Shown here: positions 55,001 through 64,000 of the stretch, piece by piece
How positions within the stretch are numbered: position 1 is the first letter of the stretch
Layout: each line of letters begins with the position of its first letter
DNA from: Asparagopsis taxiformis
Taxonomy: Eukaryota; Rhodophyta; Florideophyceae; Bonnemaisoniales; Bonnemaisoniaceae
Length of the DNA: 64,000 nt
Direction: 5' to 3'
NCBI GenBank assembly: GCA_030407315.1
Contig: JALQPE010002642.1
Location: forward strand, 32,601 to 96,600
Program-made: the position numbers and the translations under genes
Notes under the pieces: generated by a model
Databases searched by the model: none
What the model was told of the DNA's origin: nothing
Seen by the model: the letters and a program-made list of their open reading frames with translations, nothing else

Positions 55001-55108
55001 GTCAAGCCATTTACGAAACAAATGCACTGGTCGGACCACCGTTTCTATCTCAACCGCTTCTACACCAACACTGATTACCAGTTCACAGATGATAATGAAG
55101 AAGAATAA
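52070..55108 (+). CDS. Plavaka-like DDE transposase (ORF1), intact
   Basis: About 1012 aa from ATG 52070; an in-frame ATG at 51884 would add 62 residues, but the protein sensibly starts just before its zinc finger (MECKYEGC...HERTC, C-x4-C-x12-H-x3-C). Blocks follow the Plavaka/CACTA-type plan of fungal transposases. There is VYSDKSSTS (presumed catalytic Asp; codon 52844-52846), GYLPYIVN, and NYCCDFPEAKELS (presumed second Asp; codon 53189-53191). Next come a C-x2-C knuckle (HPCHRC), FEPLHNLHLGISK (the D/E-x-L-H...G motif), and finally IDAGPYEHSHLLFKQSYRKTS (presumed catalytic Glu; codon 54089-54091). Residue roles are inferred from the family pattern. The C-terminal ~300 residues are unassigned. 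It converges on ORF2 with 77 bp between stops. Confidence 0.82.
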   Translation: MECKYEGCFYYCVDAYALALHERTCRYRFNPSPQHFNNARVPAVTHEPARNGDHDSPQPSSPDPESGRASSSDSPCDASLPPTSTPSRADLLVQSLAASLTTLEYKAGAGRVSEVITILQDPAFSLEKFNSAVRTVEECRHVTASMVETHFRTEGYKSHIIPDKTGKYSAQLYLRDPVDMLRRQLALANDQNTLFHPSPQTAPDGTAIFSHPLHTEFAKTLHQVTRQRVQLSEDPQVVWAEENDPTASSFAGLLQVYSDKSSTSLKSSAIVAYPIHVTLLNFSAPLRRHCIRTGLTIVGYLPYIVNPSSNALFGDEMPTTSSSASRARKIDILHKALEKVFSSLSTAFSSGFPCTDSTATARQCFPILANYCCDFPEAKELSCTRNSTTTTHPCHRCYIPATQLESSAPHQPRSLDDTRSARKESAQEHTTAPLEALSLLEQHSVLESTALLPTNSPLDPYNIFSFEPLHNLHLGISKLIKQCIVHRLSSPDLTTTASHSGTPRTFKKVKKSILAGSNSILSAIERDYYITGLHVDFSKGEKGTNLNGLFTEDGIRGMLAAKDYHHVDMVFPFIAAFIDTCCDEVDTAPLTSICTQYSDLVAWVMKRGRIKHWTAAELESLQNSISYFKQSMLSTLGPFHTTGLKTFKFHLLDHLPGDLQRYGALEHIDAGPYEHSHLLFKQSYRKTSRRRSTAMEETIRHMEFSLATPTGHTPSNTLGNARMISPTDGAVLVRDGFTVALHDFASLLPDATLLVADIDGQPDPATLLPLHNSSFPSGTITLFQQLGDTAAQAFLTLARLRATAEGPPIHDMDISVTVVKSAYVMGGYVPDADDFDPHSGMLRPTNVSRHKQQRVFATSSFGPAKRSQYSFVVISGTADDYRTIWVGRVLALVRLQSPNLFQPVELAFVQYMTCFAPKTAVEKSLGCICLKWSTWDPDNGSVDSNDTASHSAGGPWFDLIPASTISGTVHIVRSNFPVKPFTKQMHWSDHRFYLNRFYTNTDYQFTDDNEEE

Positions 55109-55185
55109 ATCTAAATCGCAGCACTCTATTGATAATGTACTACATGATAAACCTTCTAGTCAACGTCACATTTACTGCACTAATT

Positions 55186-57471
55186 TCAACCATCCTCCAT
55201 TACGCCAAAACCGTTATCAGCAGTGGCTGCATGGCGCCGCTCCATGCCCCCATACTGTGGGGCATTGATTTCGACATTCAGGTTTGCAGTCAGGTGTCCA
55301 GCATATGGGTCAACGACGAAAAGTTCTGCGCCAATTAGTCCTTGCGCAATCACACAATCCATTACAGCACCGAGGTTTGACGTAATATGCGATTGAATCC
55401 AATCCTCGGACACTAGAACAAGTGATGAGCAGCGGTTTACATCATCAACGACATGAACAATTCCAGACCCCTCTCCGCTTTGCCACACTTCAACAGCCTC
55501 TCTCGTCACAGTACGGCTTGCAAACACATGCCGTGACTGTGCACTAGTCCGCTGTTCGCTCTCGACAACGTCCGTTTCTTCCCTTGCTTGCGAGCCTTGG
55601 AGACAAGACATGCAGTACACCACCATACCAACTAATTGCTGAAAAGCTACCCCCACATATTGACTGTACCGCCTTGTAAACTCCTTCTGCCGTGCACCTC
55701 CTTTCCCCTTCGGTTCATCCAAACACTCCACAGTAGTCACTAGCCAAGCATCCAGGCGCGCCAGCGTTAGTATGCTCGTCTCTATGTCCATTACTTGTTC
55801 TGGTCGTATCGAATAACCCCTGAAGATGTCCAGCACATTCACAGCTACTCGGTTGTTAAACCATGCATCACCATTCACTTCCATTTCGAAGCTGTCAGGA
55901 ACCAAGCCTTTGCTGTATCGCAGCTCTGAGAACGGTGCCGTTCGCCACCTCCCCATATCCAAATCACCGTTACTTTCCCGTTTCAAAAGCTTCTCAGACG
56001 CTTCGCGCTTTTGTTCCTCTCGCTCGTCCATCTCAGCTCGCGTCGTCAGCATCGTGCATCTAGACATTAATTTCGTGTACCCCAGCGAACCGAACAATCT
56101 GTCCCTCGCATTACGCTTCCGTGCACTCATCACGTCGGACAGTTTCTGCGTCACCTTCACTTTCAATTCCTTGCTCCCCGCCACAGCCTCTTGACAGCAC
56201 ACACGCTGCTCCTCATCGGAAAACACATCACACCACGGACTTTGACGCAGTACGTGTCGCACCAAGTCATTCAGCAGATCACTCTCGTCCCTGTACGAAG
56301 GTGTATACCACTGCAGATTCTTGATGATATAGCCCGGAGGGGTAGCAATATATCCTACACCGTTTTCGCTCCAAAGTGCCCCTTCTACCGGCTCTACCTC
56401 GATGGTACGTCCAGTCCAACGTCTCTGCGTTTGTTCCGCTATAGGGTCCAGCTCCATAGTCTCGTTCTTGCACCACTTTGTCAGGTTTTCCTCAACCGCC
56501 CTAAGAACTCCAAGGTATTTCACAGGAATGGCTTTCTGTATTTTCGACTTACCGCCACCGTGATCACTGATTCTACCTGTTCTCGCAATTGCAGTAAGGC
56601 TGGCATTTTCCGCCTGCAGAGTCTTCACCTTAGCCTCCAACGCAACAATCTCCGTGGTGAGCGCCTTGTTTGCTATGTCCTGGCTAAACACTTTTTTTTC
56701 CAGCTCCGCGATCTTCTTCTTCTGCGCATTGATGCGACTCGCCATTAAATCGATGGATTCCGGCGGATGCAACCTCTCTGCCCTCACCGTCCCCCCATCT
56801 CCCACGCTATCGGGAATATGATGTCCTCCATCGCCAATAGCCTGACGTCGCGGGGGCGTTACGCGCATATTTGGCACCAATGACACTCTGTTGTGACGAG
56901 GCCCGCACTCCGGCTGCTCTCTCCCCTCAGTACCACCTGACCGCCGATGATAGTTGGCATCCTGTGAACGTTGCTCAGAAACAAAATCCCTTGCCGCTAT
57001 CCTCGGGTCCCTGACTGCATTACCTGCTGGGGCTGATGTACTCGGCATAGTTGGCGCAGTGGGGGTCACAGCCTCCAGTGTGTCGGAAGCCCCCGGCTGG
57101 GACTCCGTCTGCAGCACCTCCGCATCTGCCAACCCGGGAGGAACTACCTTTGCCATAGCACTCTGCCGCAATTCCAACATGTTTTGAGCCACTATCATGT
57201 CATCATCATGATGTTCACTGTCCCTGCGAGCACGCTTGCCTCGGTCAAGCCCCATCTCTCTCCGCGCCGTTCCTCCTTCCTCACTTTCTCGCTGCGGATC
57301 CCCAGATCTGCGCCGGTCCGTCTTGCGACTACCGGACCGCGGTTCAATGCTGCCGGTAGGCCCAGAACCGCTTCTTCGCACGGGATTGTCGGGCACTCGA
57401 TACAGCAGCTGCTGACCGGGTTTTCTGGAGGCCCGGAGGCTTTGGAGCTTCTTCGCAATACGCGGCGGCAT
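55186..57471 (-). CDS. Accessory coiled-coil protein ORF2 of the composite element, intact
   Basis: 761 aa from ATG 57471 (MPPRIAKKLQ). Residues 1-235 are basic/Pro/Arg-rich and disordered, with bipartite-NLS-like clusters (DRGKRARRDSEHHDDD near 75-90). About 235-295 is a strong coiled coil (INAQKKKIAELEKKV, then ALEAKVKTLQAENASL). About 320-690 is a helical domain with Trp/Cys (RAVEENLTKWCKNE; SPWCDVFSDEEQRVCCQEAV). The last ~70 residues are beta-like. No enzymatic motif. Pairing with a transposase in convergent orientation, and conservation in both copies, point to a role in transposition such as DNA binding or targeting. A family is not recognised; it has the same layout as the 591-aa protein of CACTA-2. 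Confidence 0.8.
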   Translation of the reverse strand: MPPRIAKKLQSLRASRKPGQQLLYRVPDNPVRRSGSGPTGSIEPRSGSRKTDRRRSGDPQRESEEGGTARREMGLDRGKRARRDSEHHDDDMIVAQNMLELRQSAMAKVVPPGLADAEVLQTESQPGASDTLEAVTPTAPTMPSTSAPAGNAVRDPRIAARDFVSEQRSQDANYHRRSGGTEGREQPECGPRHNRVSLVPNMRVTPPRRQAIGDGGHHIPDSVGDGGTVRAERLHPPESIDLMASRINAQKKKIAELEKKVFSQDIANKALTTEIVALEAKVKTLQAENASLTAIARTGRISDHGGGKSKIQKAIPVKYLGVLRAVEENLTKWCKNETMELDPIAEQTQRRWTGRTIEVEPVEGALWSENGVGYIATPPGYIIKNLQWYTPSYRDESDLLNDLVRHVLRQSPWCDVFSDEEQRVCCQEAVAGSKELKVKVTQKLSDVMSARKRNARDRLFGSLGYTKLMSRCTMLTTRAEMDEREEQKREASEKLLKRESNGDLDMGRWRTAPFSELRYSKGLVPDSFEMEVNGDAWFNNRVAVNVLDIFRGYSIRPEQVMDIETSILTLARLDAWLVTTVECLDEPKGKGGARQKEFTRRYSQYVGVAFQQLVGMVVYCMSCLQGSQAREETDVVESEQRTSAQSRHVFASRTVTREAVEVWQSGEGSGIVHVVDDVNRCSSLVLVSEDWIQSHITSNLGAVMDCVIAQGLIGAELFVVDPYAGHLTANLNVEINAPQYGGMERRHAATADNGFGVMEDG

Positions 57472-57704
57472 AATGAAGCTTTCCCGGAAGCGATGGAACG
57501 ATTGAGTTGCACGAGATACAAAAAAGATTGCTGTATAGTGTCGGTAACCACAACGGTCTGCGATGAACGTTCAGGTCAGGTCAAGTACCGGATAATACGC
57601 CAACAGCCCAGATTGTATACGGTAGGCAGTCATCAACAGTATTTAATGAGGTACAATTACAGCTGTCGAGCTAGGCCGCGAGCACCCCTATGTCCGGAAG
57701 ACGT

Positions 57705-58092
57705 CCTGATTTGAATTAAAATTTGGGCTATTCTCAAAAACATGCACATGTGAACATGTTTTTGAGATGGGGGTGTGCCGTACGGCACAATCGACCGCCC
57801 AAATCGATGTTTTTTGCAATATTTTTTTGTGCCCGAAATTTTAGAATTTCTGGGCTGGCCAGCAGTGCAATCGAGCTGGACATCCACCGGACGTCCATTT
57901 CAGGTTGGTCGTGAGAGAGCGGGCGGGACCATGATGGAAACAAGGACCAAGACCTGTCCCTGGCGTATTGAGCCTGAAATTGACCCTTCGTCAGACGCCA
58001 TTTAGCCTTACAGTTGGTGCTTACAGAAGCCAGTGATGACCCCGCTCGGGGCGGCGGTCGGTTCCTGGGGCCGTTGTGGCCAAATTAGACAC
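57705..58092 (+). repeat. Composite-element repeat block B (388-bp unit)
   Basis: Starts CCTGATTTGAATTAAAATTT at 57705, and the next unit (block C) starts identically at 58093. It contains the hairpin CAAAAACATG/CATGTTTTTG, the palindrome GTGCCGTACGGCAC, and a tail with GCTCGGGGCGGCGGTCGGTT. It matches, inverted, the unit at 63488-63874 (block F). The 200 bp before it are shared with copy 1. Confidence 0.92.
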
Positions 58093-58257
58093 CCTGATTT
58101 GAATTAAAATTTGGGCTATTCTCAAAAACATGCACATGTGAACATGTTTTTGAAATGGGGGTGTGCCGTACGGCACAATCGGCCGCCCAAATCAAGGTTT
58201 TTTACAATTTTTTGCTGCCCGAAATTCTACAATTTCTGGGCTGGCCAGTAATGCATT
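58093..58257 (+). repeat. Composite-element repeat block C (partial unit)
   Basis: Same start as block B; truncated after CTGGGCTGGCCAG, where unrelated sequence begins. Confidence 0.88.
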
Positions 58258-59349
58258 AGCTATGTGCTCTAAACCGATTCTAACAAGCAGAAAGAATCCT
58301 CTCCTTCATGACGATGCTCTCGAATTGAGTGCAATGCAACGGACTCCCTCCAGGAGAACGACAAAGCATCGTCTTTTGCAAGACATTTTCGTACGAAAAA
58401 TAATCGAAAAACATATTTGACTTTAACCTAACAGCTATCGCGAGCACCGTACTCAGCTAAATTTCCTCTGTAATTTCCTTCCTCCAACCAATCAATAGCC
58501 GCTTGGTCACAGGCTTAAAAGCCTTCCACTATTTGTCCTATCCATCGAAGAGGGTTCGATCCAGGCCTTGATGGGTGTGGAACCCGAGAACTTGAAAATG
58601 GAACATATTGCGACAGAGATGAGATGTCATTCTCTTTCGTTTACTTTTTTCTAACAAGATTCTAAACGTCTACGCAGCGGAACGAACCCAATGTCGTCCG
58701 TCCGTTTTCAGCCCGGTGAGATGTTTTTGCCATTAACGGAGGTGGAGGCGGCTATGAGGAAGCCTGCGGTTGGGTATTCTTTCCATTAACGGAGGTGGAG
58801 GTGGCGGCTTTGGAGGAAGCCTGGAGAACATGTGAGATGTCAGTACCCTGGATCACAAGAAAAACATGTAGAGGTCCAGTTTGGATATTGTTGCCATTAA
58901 CGGAGGCGGAGGAGGCGGCTACGGTGGAAGCCTGGAGAGCATGTGAGATGTCAGTACCCATGGATCACATGAAGAACATGTTGAGGTGCGGTTCGGATAT
59001 TCTTTCCATTAACGGAGGCGGAGGAGGCGGCTACGGTGGAAGCCTGGAGAAGAATAGAATAGTCCTATACCCATGGATCACAAGTAGACGTAGTTGGGCT
59101 CCTTTTCGAAGCCCATTCGTCCTCTTGAATAAATTTAGCACCCAAATCATATACGATTGCCGAGTTGACACCCCGTATGTCTCGTTGGTAGAAATAGCAG
59201 GGGTTCCACCACTCAGCTGGCGGGAAGTAGTTACTGATTATATGAGATATGGCTTAGCTCCCGCCAAAACCGATAGCTCTGGGCTCAGGTTCTCCAAATG
59301 TGGTTATACGAATGTGTTCTGACAATGGTAGAAGGACGAATATCTGCAT
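58258..59349. other. Unassigned insert between blocks C and D with Gly-codon repeats
   Basis: No intact gene. At about 58722-59045 a ~115-bp unit containing CCATTAACGGAGGCGGAGG is repeated about four times. Read in one plus frame it encodes INGGGGGGYGGSLE, reminiscent of Gly-rich RNA-binding-protein tails, but the frame is not held between units. The plus frame 58795-59322 is open but its product (EEAWRTCEMSVPW repeats) is probably fortuitous. Confidence 0.5.
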
Positions 59350-59545
59350 CCTGCTTGAATTAAAATTTGGGCTATTCTCAAAAACATGCACATGTGAACA
59401 TGTTTTTGAGATGGGGGTGTGCCGTACGGCACAATCGACCGCCGAAATCGATGTTTTTTGCAATATTTTTTCTGCCCGAAATTGTAGAATTTCTGGGCTG
59501 GCCAGCAATGCATCTGAGTCGGACATCCCCACGTCCAGTGGCCGT
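59350..59545 (+). repeat. Composite-element repeat block D
   Basis: CCTGCTTGAATTAAAATTTG start, hairpin and GTGCCGTACGGCAC palindrome as in the other blocks. It immediately precedes the methyltransferase-SET cassette and is inverted relative to block E on its far side. Confidence 0.9.
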
Positions 59546-59723
59546 CCGGATGTCGCTCACCTGGTAAGCGTGAGGCACCTGTGTCAACCTATGTGACTGG
59601 CGGCCTTGCAGTACAACACTCAAAGGCAGGGAATCACAATCTTTTAAAAATTTTTTCTCTACCACGTATCCGTCACAACTTATTACCTACACCGGTTACG
59701 GGTTTCAAGACCTTTCCAGTGCT

Positions 59724-62700
59724 GTGTACCCGTATACTCTGTTCCGTTCGATATCAACCAGTGTTCCTCACGAAAGAGTGCAAACGTCACGAGATACGTC
59801 GTCAAATTTGACTGTCTCGCCGAGCGGTCGCATCCTGTACCGAATTTTCCACTCATTCCATTATGACGATAAGCGCAGGCGCAACAGCAATCCGATCGTT
59901 GACGACGCAACCGTGCCAATTCTGCGCGAACCCGCTAGCCCTTGGGAGGATTCTAGTGACATGGGTACACGTCGAAACGTAGGTCGCGCCGCCCGCGAAA
60001 CTACTCTCGCTGGCAAAGACTTCCTCCCCTCTTGCTGGATTTATTCGCCCACTCAAGTTTCGCAGACTTGACGGACAAGCCGGGAGGTTTCACATACGCG
60101 GACCTTGGCGCTTGGGTTGCGCAGGGCACGGAAGAACAATTTGTGTGCGCTGCAAGGTCGACTCAGCATGTCCTTCAGCGGTCGTTCGAAGAATGCTGGA
60201 GTCGAGGCGGATGTTGCCGAAATCGTCATGGCAGAGATGAACGTTGAGCGAGCCAAGCAGATTGTTCGTCTGGCATTACCCATTGCCGAGTTTTCAAGAC
60301 AGGATGAGCGTATCGGGCAATGGGTTGAGCACTGCATCCTTTCTGGGATCGTGCCGCAGACCTTCCTTATTGGATGTAACATGCTTCCTTCGCCACTACA
60401 GGCGCCGCAGCGCGGGGAACCAAGCGCCTTCGTTCTTGCTTTTTACCGGAAACGTTCGAGGTATTGATGTATTTCCAAGCGTTGTCTATCATCCGAAATC
60501 ACAACAAGAACCTGCCGGCGTTCGCCGAATAGGAGATGCGGCGAAGAGGGGAACGAAGCCGCACGCGTCCCAGCCCATCGGAAAAAGCACTAATCGAGCT
60601 TGTTACGTGGTTCAAGTTTTTATACCATGCTTGGACCGATGTGGCCTACGCCGCAAAGTTTTCCAGCTTCGAAGAGTTGATGGCGCCGTACATCATTTTC
60701 GACAGCAGTGAGCATTGGTTTGGACGTGCTCGATGAAGGTCTATTCGCACCGATGGAGCAGAAGCTAGATCTCTACCACAACAAAGCTCCCCTATCTCAT
60801 CCTGATGGATATGGTGGAAAAGTAGAGACAAGAACCAGTGCGCAGCACAGTGCATTTAGGGACCTTGTGAGGAAGTTCTTCGACCGGTTGCAGTTTCTTA
60901 TCGTCAACCCGGACCTGTACACCTGGCCGGAGTCCGACCGCTGGGGGCACTGGAAATATACTTCTCAAGCGGAAATCCGGACAAGCTGCCAGCGTATTTT
61001 GACACCCTCGACGAAGACGTTATGGCTGTCCTCCGCCCGGCACCACAAGCCGCGGACGCAGAAAAGGTCCCCAAGCCGGTTGATGACACTCCCACTCGTC
61101 GCAACACAGGAGGGAGAGGTTTGGTTCCGTCGACAAGACACACAACCAGGCTTCAACTTGGACCTGGGAGGACCAGTCTTACTGCCCAAGGGCCGTCTCC
61201 CCCGTCACCATCACCCCATGCGACAGAAGAGCAGAAAGTGAAGGGCAGGCTCTCGCAAAGGACTTTCTTTCGAAAATGAGTCAGTATTGCCGGGTGTACG
61301 ACGTCCCTTTCGAAGATTTGGTCAGTGCCGACGAGAGCCGAGAACACGTGCCCATCACGGGCAACGTTCAGCTCATTCTGACTGATCCGCCCTACAATGT
61401 TCGTCGTAAGAGGAACGATTCCAACTCTTCGTACGACAGGCTAACTGCAAAGATATGCAGGCTAGCATCGAAGTGTTTGACGAGCTGTTGCGCCCGGTGG
61501 CCACGGCATCGTGTTCTGCTCGGTTTTGCAGTTCTACGAATGGTTCCATTACTTGGAAACGTACAAAGGACCGCAGTCAGAAGGCCCAACCGATACTGCT
61601 GCCAGTGATGACGGGTCGGATGAAGAAGAGGTTACGTCCATGAATTCGGACTCCGAAGCATCGCAGCACAGTGGCGAAGAAAGTGCGGATGAGGAGGAGG
61701 ACGAGGAGGAGGAGGACGTCGTTCGGAATTCAGTTTTCTTCGTTGACGAGGTACCCTCTGTTGTTTGTCCGACTACCTGGGCACCTCTATCAAATGCCGG
61801 GGCGGAAAGAGGTACCAACGCATGAACATGGCAGAGGTCGCTATCCACTTCTGGAAGCGAGGTGTTCCGTTCAAGACCGGAAGCGAGATGGTGGCCTATA
61901 GGAACCACGGATACATGGACGGCACGTACCCGGCGTGGTGCAACGTCACCATCAATATGCCCGCCATCGATTCGAATGAGATGGTGTGGCGAACAAGGAG
62001 CACAACCGGTGCTACGGTCAGAGTTCGTGCAGAGCAGAAGAGCGTCGCTCTCATGATGGAGTTGATCAGCCAGCATTCACAGCCTGGTGATATTGTTGTC
62101 GATCCATTCTCTGGCACTTTCGCAACGGGAAAAGCAGCTATGAGCTTGCCTGAGCACCGTGTTTTCGTCGGCAGTGACATGGACAAATTGTGTGTGGTAC
62201 GATCGCTTCCAAAGCTGTGTGCAGTCATGTCACGTGTAATTCTTTCAAACAACACTGACATGAGGGTCACGACAGAAGCGAAACAGAGTGCTGAGAAGTT
62301 CTTGGCGTCCCCCTCTGTCACGATGCGTACGCAGAGGGAACGCAGGATCATCGAACCCCCACCTGGCCTTCCCCTGTACCAGAGGTTCCCGAAATATATT
62401 CGGCAGTACCTCTGGCAGCTGTGCCCAGAGTCGATTGCGTCGCGCGAGCACATGGAGAAACCGGTACATTATTGGCCACCTTCCCTGCGCCGCTGGTTGC
62501 AAACTGAAAACCCTCGCGTGATGCGGGCACACGATTGTGTTGCGAAAAAATTGAGCGTTCGACCATCGCTGATTAAGCATCCAAATGCAGGAAGAGGGCT
62601 CTTCGCTGAACAGACATTTAATGTTGGTGACGAAGTATGTGCATACTACGGAACTGTTGTGTACTCTGATATGAGCAAGGAGTCGATGAGGTTCGCGTAC

Positions 62701-63064
62701 GGAGAGGGTCACATGGCGATAACGAAGGAAACATTCTTGATGTATGCTATCAAGCTGTATGCACAGCGGAGGACGACGAAAACATCGAGCATCCAATTTG
62801 GATTGTTCCGGCTCCGTTCTGTTCGGCGCAGTTCATCAACGACCCGCGGTATTTGCGAGGTGAGGACACTCCGGCGGAAGACACCAGGCGGATGGCCAAA
62901 CGTCGAGTTTGTCGAGAACTACAGCAGCGGTTCGACGGGGAAGAAGCTCAAGGCGAAGACCTAGAAAAAATCCGAAGATCATTGTAGTACGTGCAATCCG
63001 CGATATCCGTCCGGGGCAGGAGCTCTACGTTCATTATGGGACAGCGTTTAGAGCATGGAATTAG
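59724..63064 (+). pseudogene. DNA amino-methyltransferase + SET-domain fusion gene, multiply frameshifted
   Basis: A plus-strand coding region spread over all three frames. The upstream ~500 codons are unassigned (for example ALIELVTWFKFLYHAWTD near 60600). The methyltransferase follows: LILTDPPYNV at about 61375 (motif IV, DPPY), LLRPGGHGIVFCSV near 61490, a long acidic insert (61630-61725), RAEQKSVALMMELI near 62030, and GDIVVDPFSGTFATGKAA near 62090 (SAM-binding motif I). DPPY before DPF-x-G is the beta-class order of N6-adenine/N4-cytosine DNA methyltransferases. Then comes a SET domain: KHPNAGRGLFAEQTFNVGDE near 62575, APFCSAQFINDPRY near 62810, NVEFVENYSS near 62900 and IRPGQELYVHYGTAF near 63005. 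At least eight frame changes make this copy dead. The intact protein would link DNA methylation to histone-lysine methylation. Start uncertain. Confidence 0.8.
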
Positions 63065-63285
63065 GGTCACGAAAGATGTTTTCATTTCGACTACAAATAA
63101 AGCTACGTTCCAGAGTTGAAGTATATCATATAATGCAGAATGTCCAGCCACCATTAGTCCAGGGTGAAACCTTTCGGCAGTACTCGCCTGTCAAAAACCA
63201 ATCGTTCACACTCTAGGTGCACTTCGTCCGAGCAGTGAACCTGACTGCTTGGTTGCTGTATGCGTGCAGATGCAAAATACAAGAC

Positions 63286-63487
63286 CAAGTTGAAATGGAC
63301 GCCGGTGGATGTCCAGCTCAGTTGCATTGCTGTCCAGCCCAGAAATTCTACAAATCCGGGCAGAAAAAATATTGCAAAAAACATCGATTTCAGCGGGTCG
63401 ATTGTGCCGTACGGCACACCCCCATCTCAAAACACAGTTCACATGTGCATTGTTTTGAGAATAGCCCAAATTTTAATTCAAATCAGG
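63286..63487 (-). repeat. Composite-element repeat block E (inverted)
   Basis: Inverted relative to blocks A-D; ends AATCAGG at 63481-63487. Its inner flank equals (inverted) the right flank of block A in copy 1. Confidence 0.9.
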
Positions 63488-63677
63488 TGTCTAATTTGGC
63501 CACAACGGCCCCAGGAACCGACCGCCGCCCCGAGTGGGGGTGTTCACTGGCTTCTGTAAGCACTAACTGTAAGGCTAAATGGCGTCTGACAAAGGGTCAA
63601 TTTCAGGCTCAATACGCCAGGGACAGGTCTTGGTCCTTGTTCCATCATGGTCCCACCCCACTCTCTCACGACCACCT

Positions 63678-64000
63678 GAAATGCACGTCCGGTGGATGTC
63701 AGCTCGATTGCACTGCTGGCCAGCCCGGAAATTCTAAAATTTCGGGCACAAAAAAATTGTAAAAAAAATCAACGATTTCAGCGGGTCGTTTGTGCCGTAC
63801 GGCACACCCCCATTTCAAAAACATGTTCACATGTGCATGTTTTTGAGAATAGCCCAATTTTAATTCAAATCAGGGTGTCTAATTTGGCCACAACGGCCCC
63901 AGGAACCGGCCGCCGCCCCGAGCGGGGTCATCACTGGCTTCTGTAAGCACTAACTGTAAGGCTAAATGGCGCCGACAATGGGTCGATTGCAGGCTTCAAA
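63678..64000 (-). repeat. Composite-element repeat block F (inverted), running to the window edge
   Basis: A second inverted unit 387 bp after block E (core ends AATCAGG at 63868-63874), with outer sequence (CCCCGAGCGGGG...GGCTTCTGTAAGCAC) corresponding to the tail of block B. Sequence continues past 64000, so the true element end is not seen. Confidence 0.88.

Larger units (their letters stand above)
51884..64000. mobile_element. Composite DNA transposon copy 2 (transposase, accessory protein, MTase-SET cassette)
   Basis: Contains ORF1 (plus), ORF2 (minus, convergent), ~388-bp repeat blocks B and C (plus orientation), D (plus), the methyltransferase-SET pseudogene (plus), and blocks E and F (minus). 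The left end is not defined: I find no copy of the block-F outer sequence upstream of ORF1. The right side continues past the window. ORF1 and ORF2 are intact, so this copy, or a close relative, was active recently. Confidence 0.7.

Noticed and set aside
58795..59322. 175-codon plus-strand ORF
   Set aside because: Generated by the ~115-bp tandem repeats; the more protein-like Gly-rich reading is in a different frame.
59296..59335. Integrase-like 'SDNG' motif just before block D
   Set aside because: Four residues only, no other integrase features around it; chance.
59350..63487. Treating the methyltransferase-SET cassette as an independent transposon inserted near ORF2
   Set aside because: Possible, but both copies share the same ORF2-block junction (GTCCGGAAGACGT then CCTGATTTG), and no target duplication is visible around blocks D and E; inversion within one element explains the data more simply.

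Overview
This window is a graveyard of eukaryotic transposable elements stacked inside one another; I see no intact ordinary host gene. The evidence for a eukaryote is two Ty3/Gypsy LTR retrotransposons (one with a chromodomain), CACTA-type DNA transposons, a Plavaka-like transposase, a DNA methyltransferase/SET-domain protein, and scraps of an E4 (Ufd2-type) ubiquitin ligase, a protein kinase and an actin-related protein. Coding segments are long and apparently intron-free. That would fit an intron-poor, repeat-rich genome such as a florideophyte red alga, or a fungus or oomycete; the sequence alone does not decide.

Layout. (1) Positions 1-10669 look like the right part of a CACTA-like element ('CACTA-2'). 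It carries a protein that runs off the left edge (2655 to <1, minus), a 57-bp minisatellite, a 466-aa gene, a 591-aa gene and a terminal zone rich in ACTGTTC. It ends ...TAGTG inside a transposase gene. (2) Positions 10669-11891 and 38558-42671 are the two halves of 'composite element copy 1': a Plavaka-like transposase pseudogene (ORF1), a convergent accessory gene (ORF2) and the tail of a SET-domain gene. (3) Between those halves sits Ty3-1 (11892-38557, minus): two near-identical 790-bp LTRs, 5-bp target duplications (CGCGT), gag, PR-RT-RH, IN-chromodomain, and a large extra gene on the opposite strand. (4) Inside the Ty3-1 leader sits CACTA-1 (24181-37485), with 13-bp inverted termini (CACTACGGTGTTG). 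It is packed with hairpins and tandem repeats and carries a chimaera of captured host-gene fragments. (5) Ty3-2 (42672 to about 49158, plus) is inserted in the SET-gene tail of copy 1. It has a 5' LTR, gag, protease and pol, and is cut off by a 43-bp tandem-repeat region. (6) Positions 49160-51473 are non-coding repeats ending in a perfect 38-bp palindrome. (7) About 51884-64000 is 'composite element copy 2', with intact ORF1 (DDE transposase), intact convergent ORF2, blocks of a ~388-bp repeat in both orientations, and a heavily frameshifted DNA amino-methyltransferase + SET-domain gene.

The two composite copies explain much of the rest. Copy 2 provides the 'empty site' for three insertions in copy 1: Ty3-1, a solo LTR (40337-40997) and Ty3-2. 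Comparing the copies also indicates that the methyltransferase-SET cassette lies between inverted repeats and has flipped relative to ORF1/ORF2 in one of them. I infer that the composite element is a large DNA transposon encoding its own transposase, an accessory coiled-coil protein and a chromatin/DNA-modifying protein.
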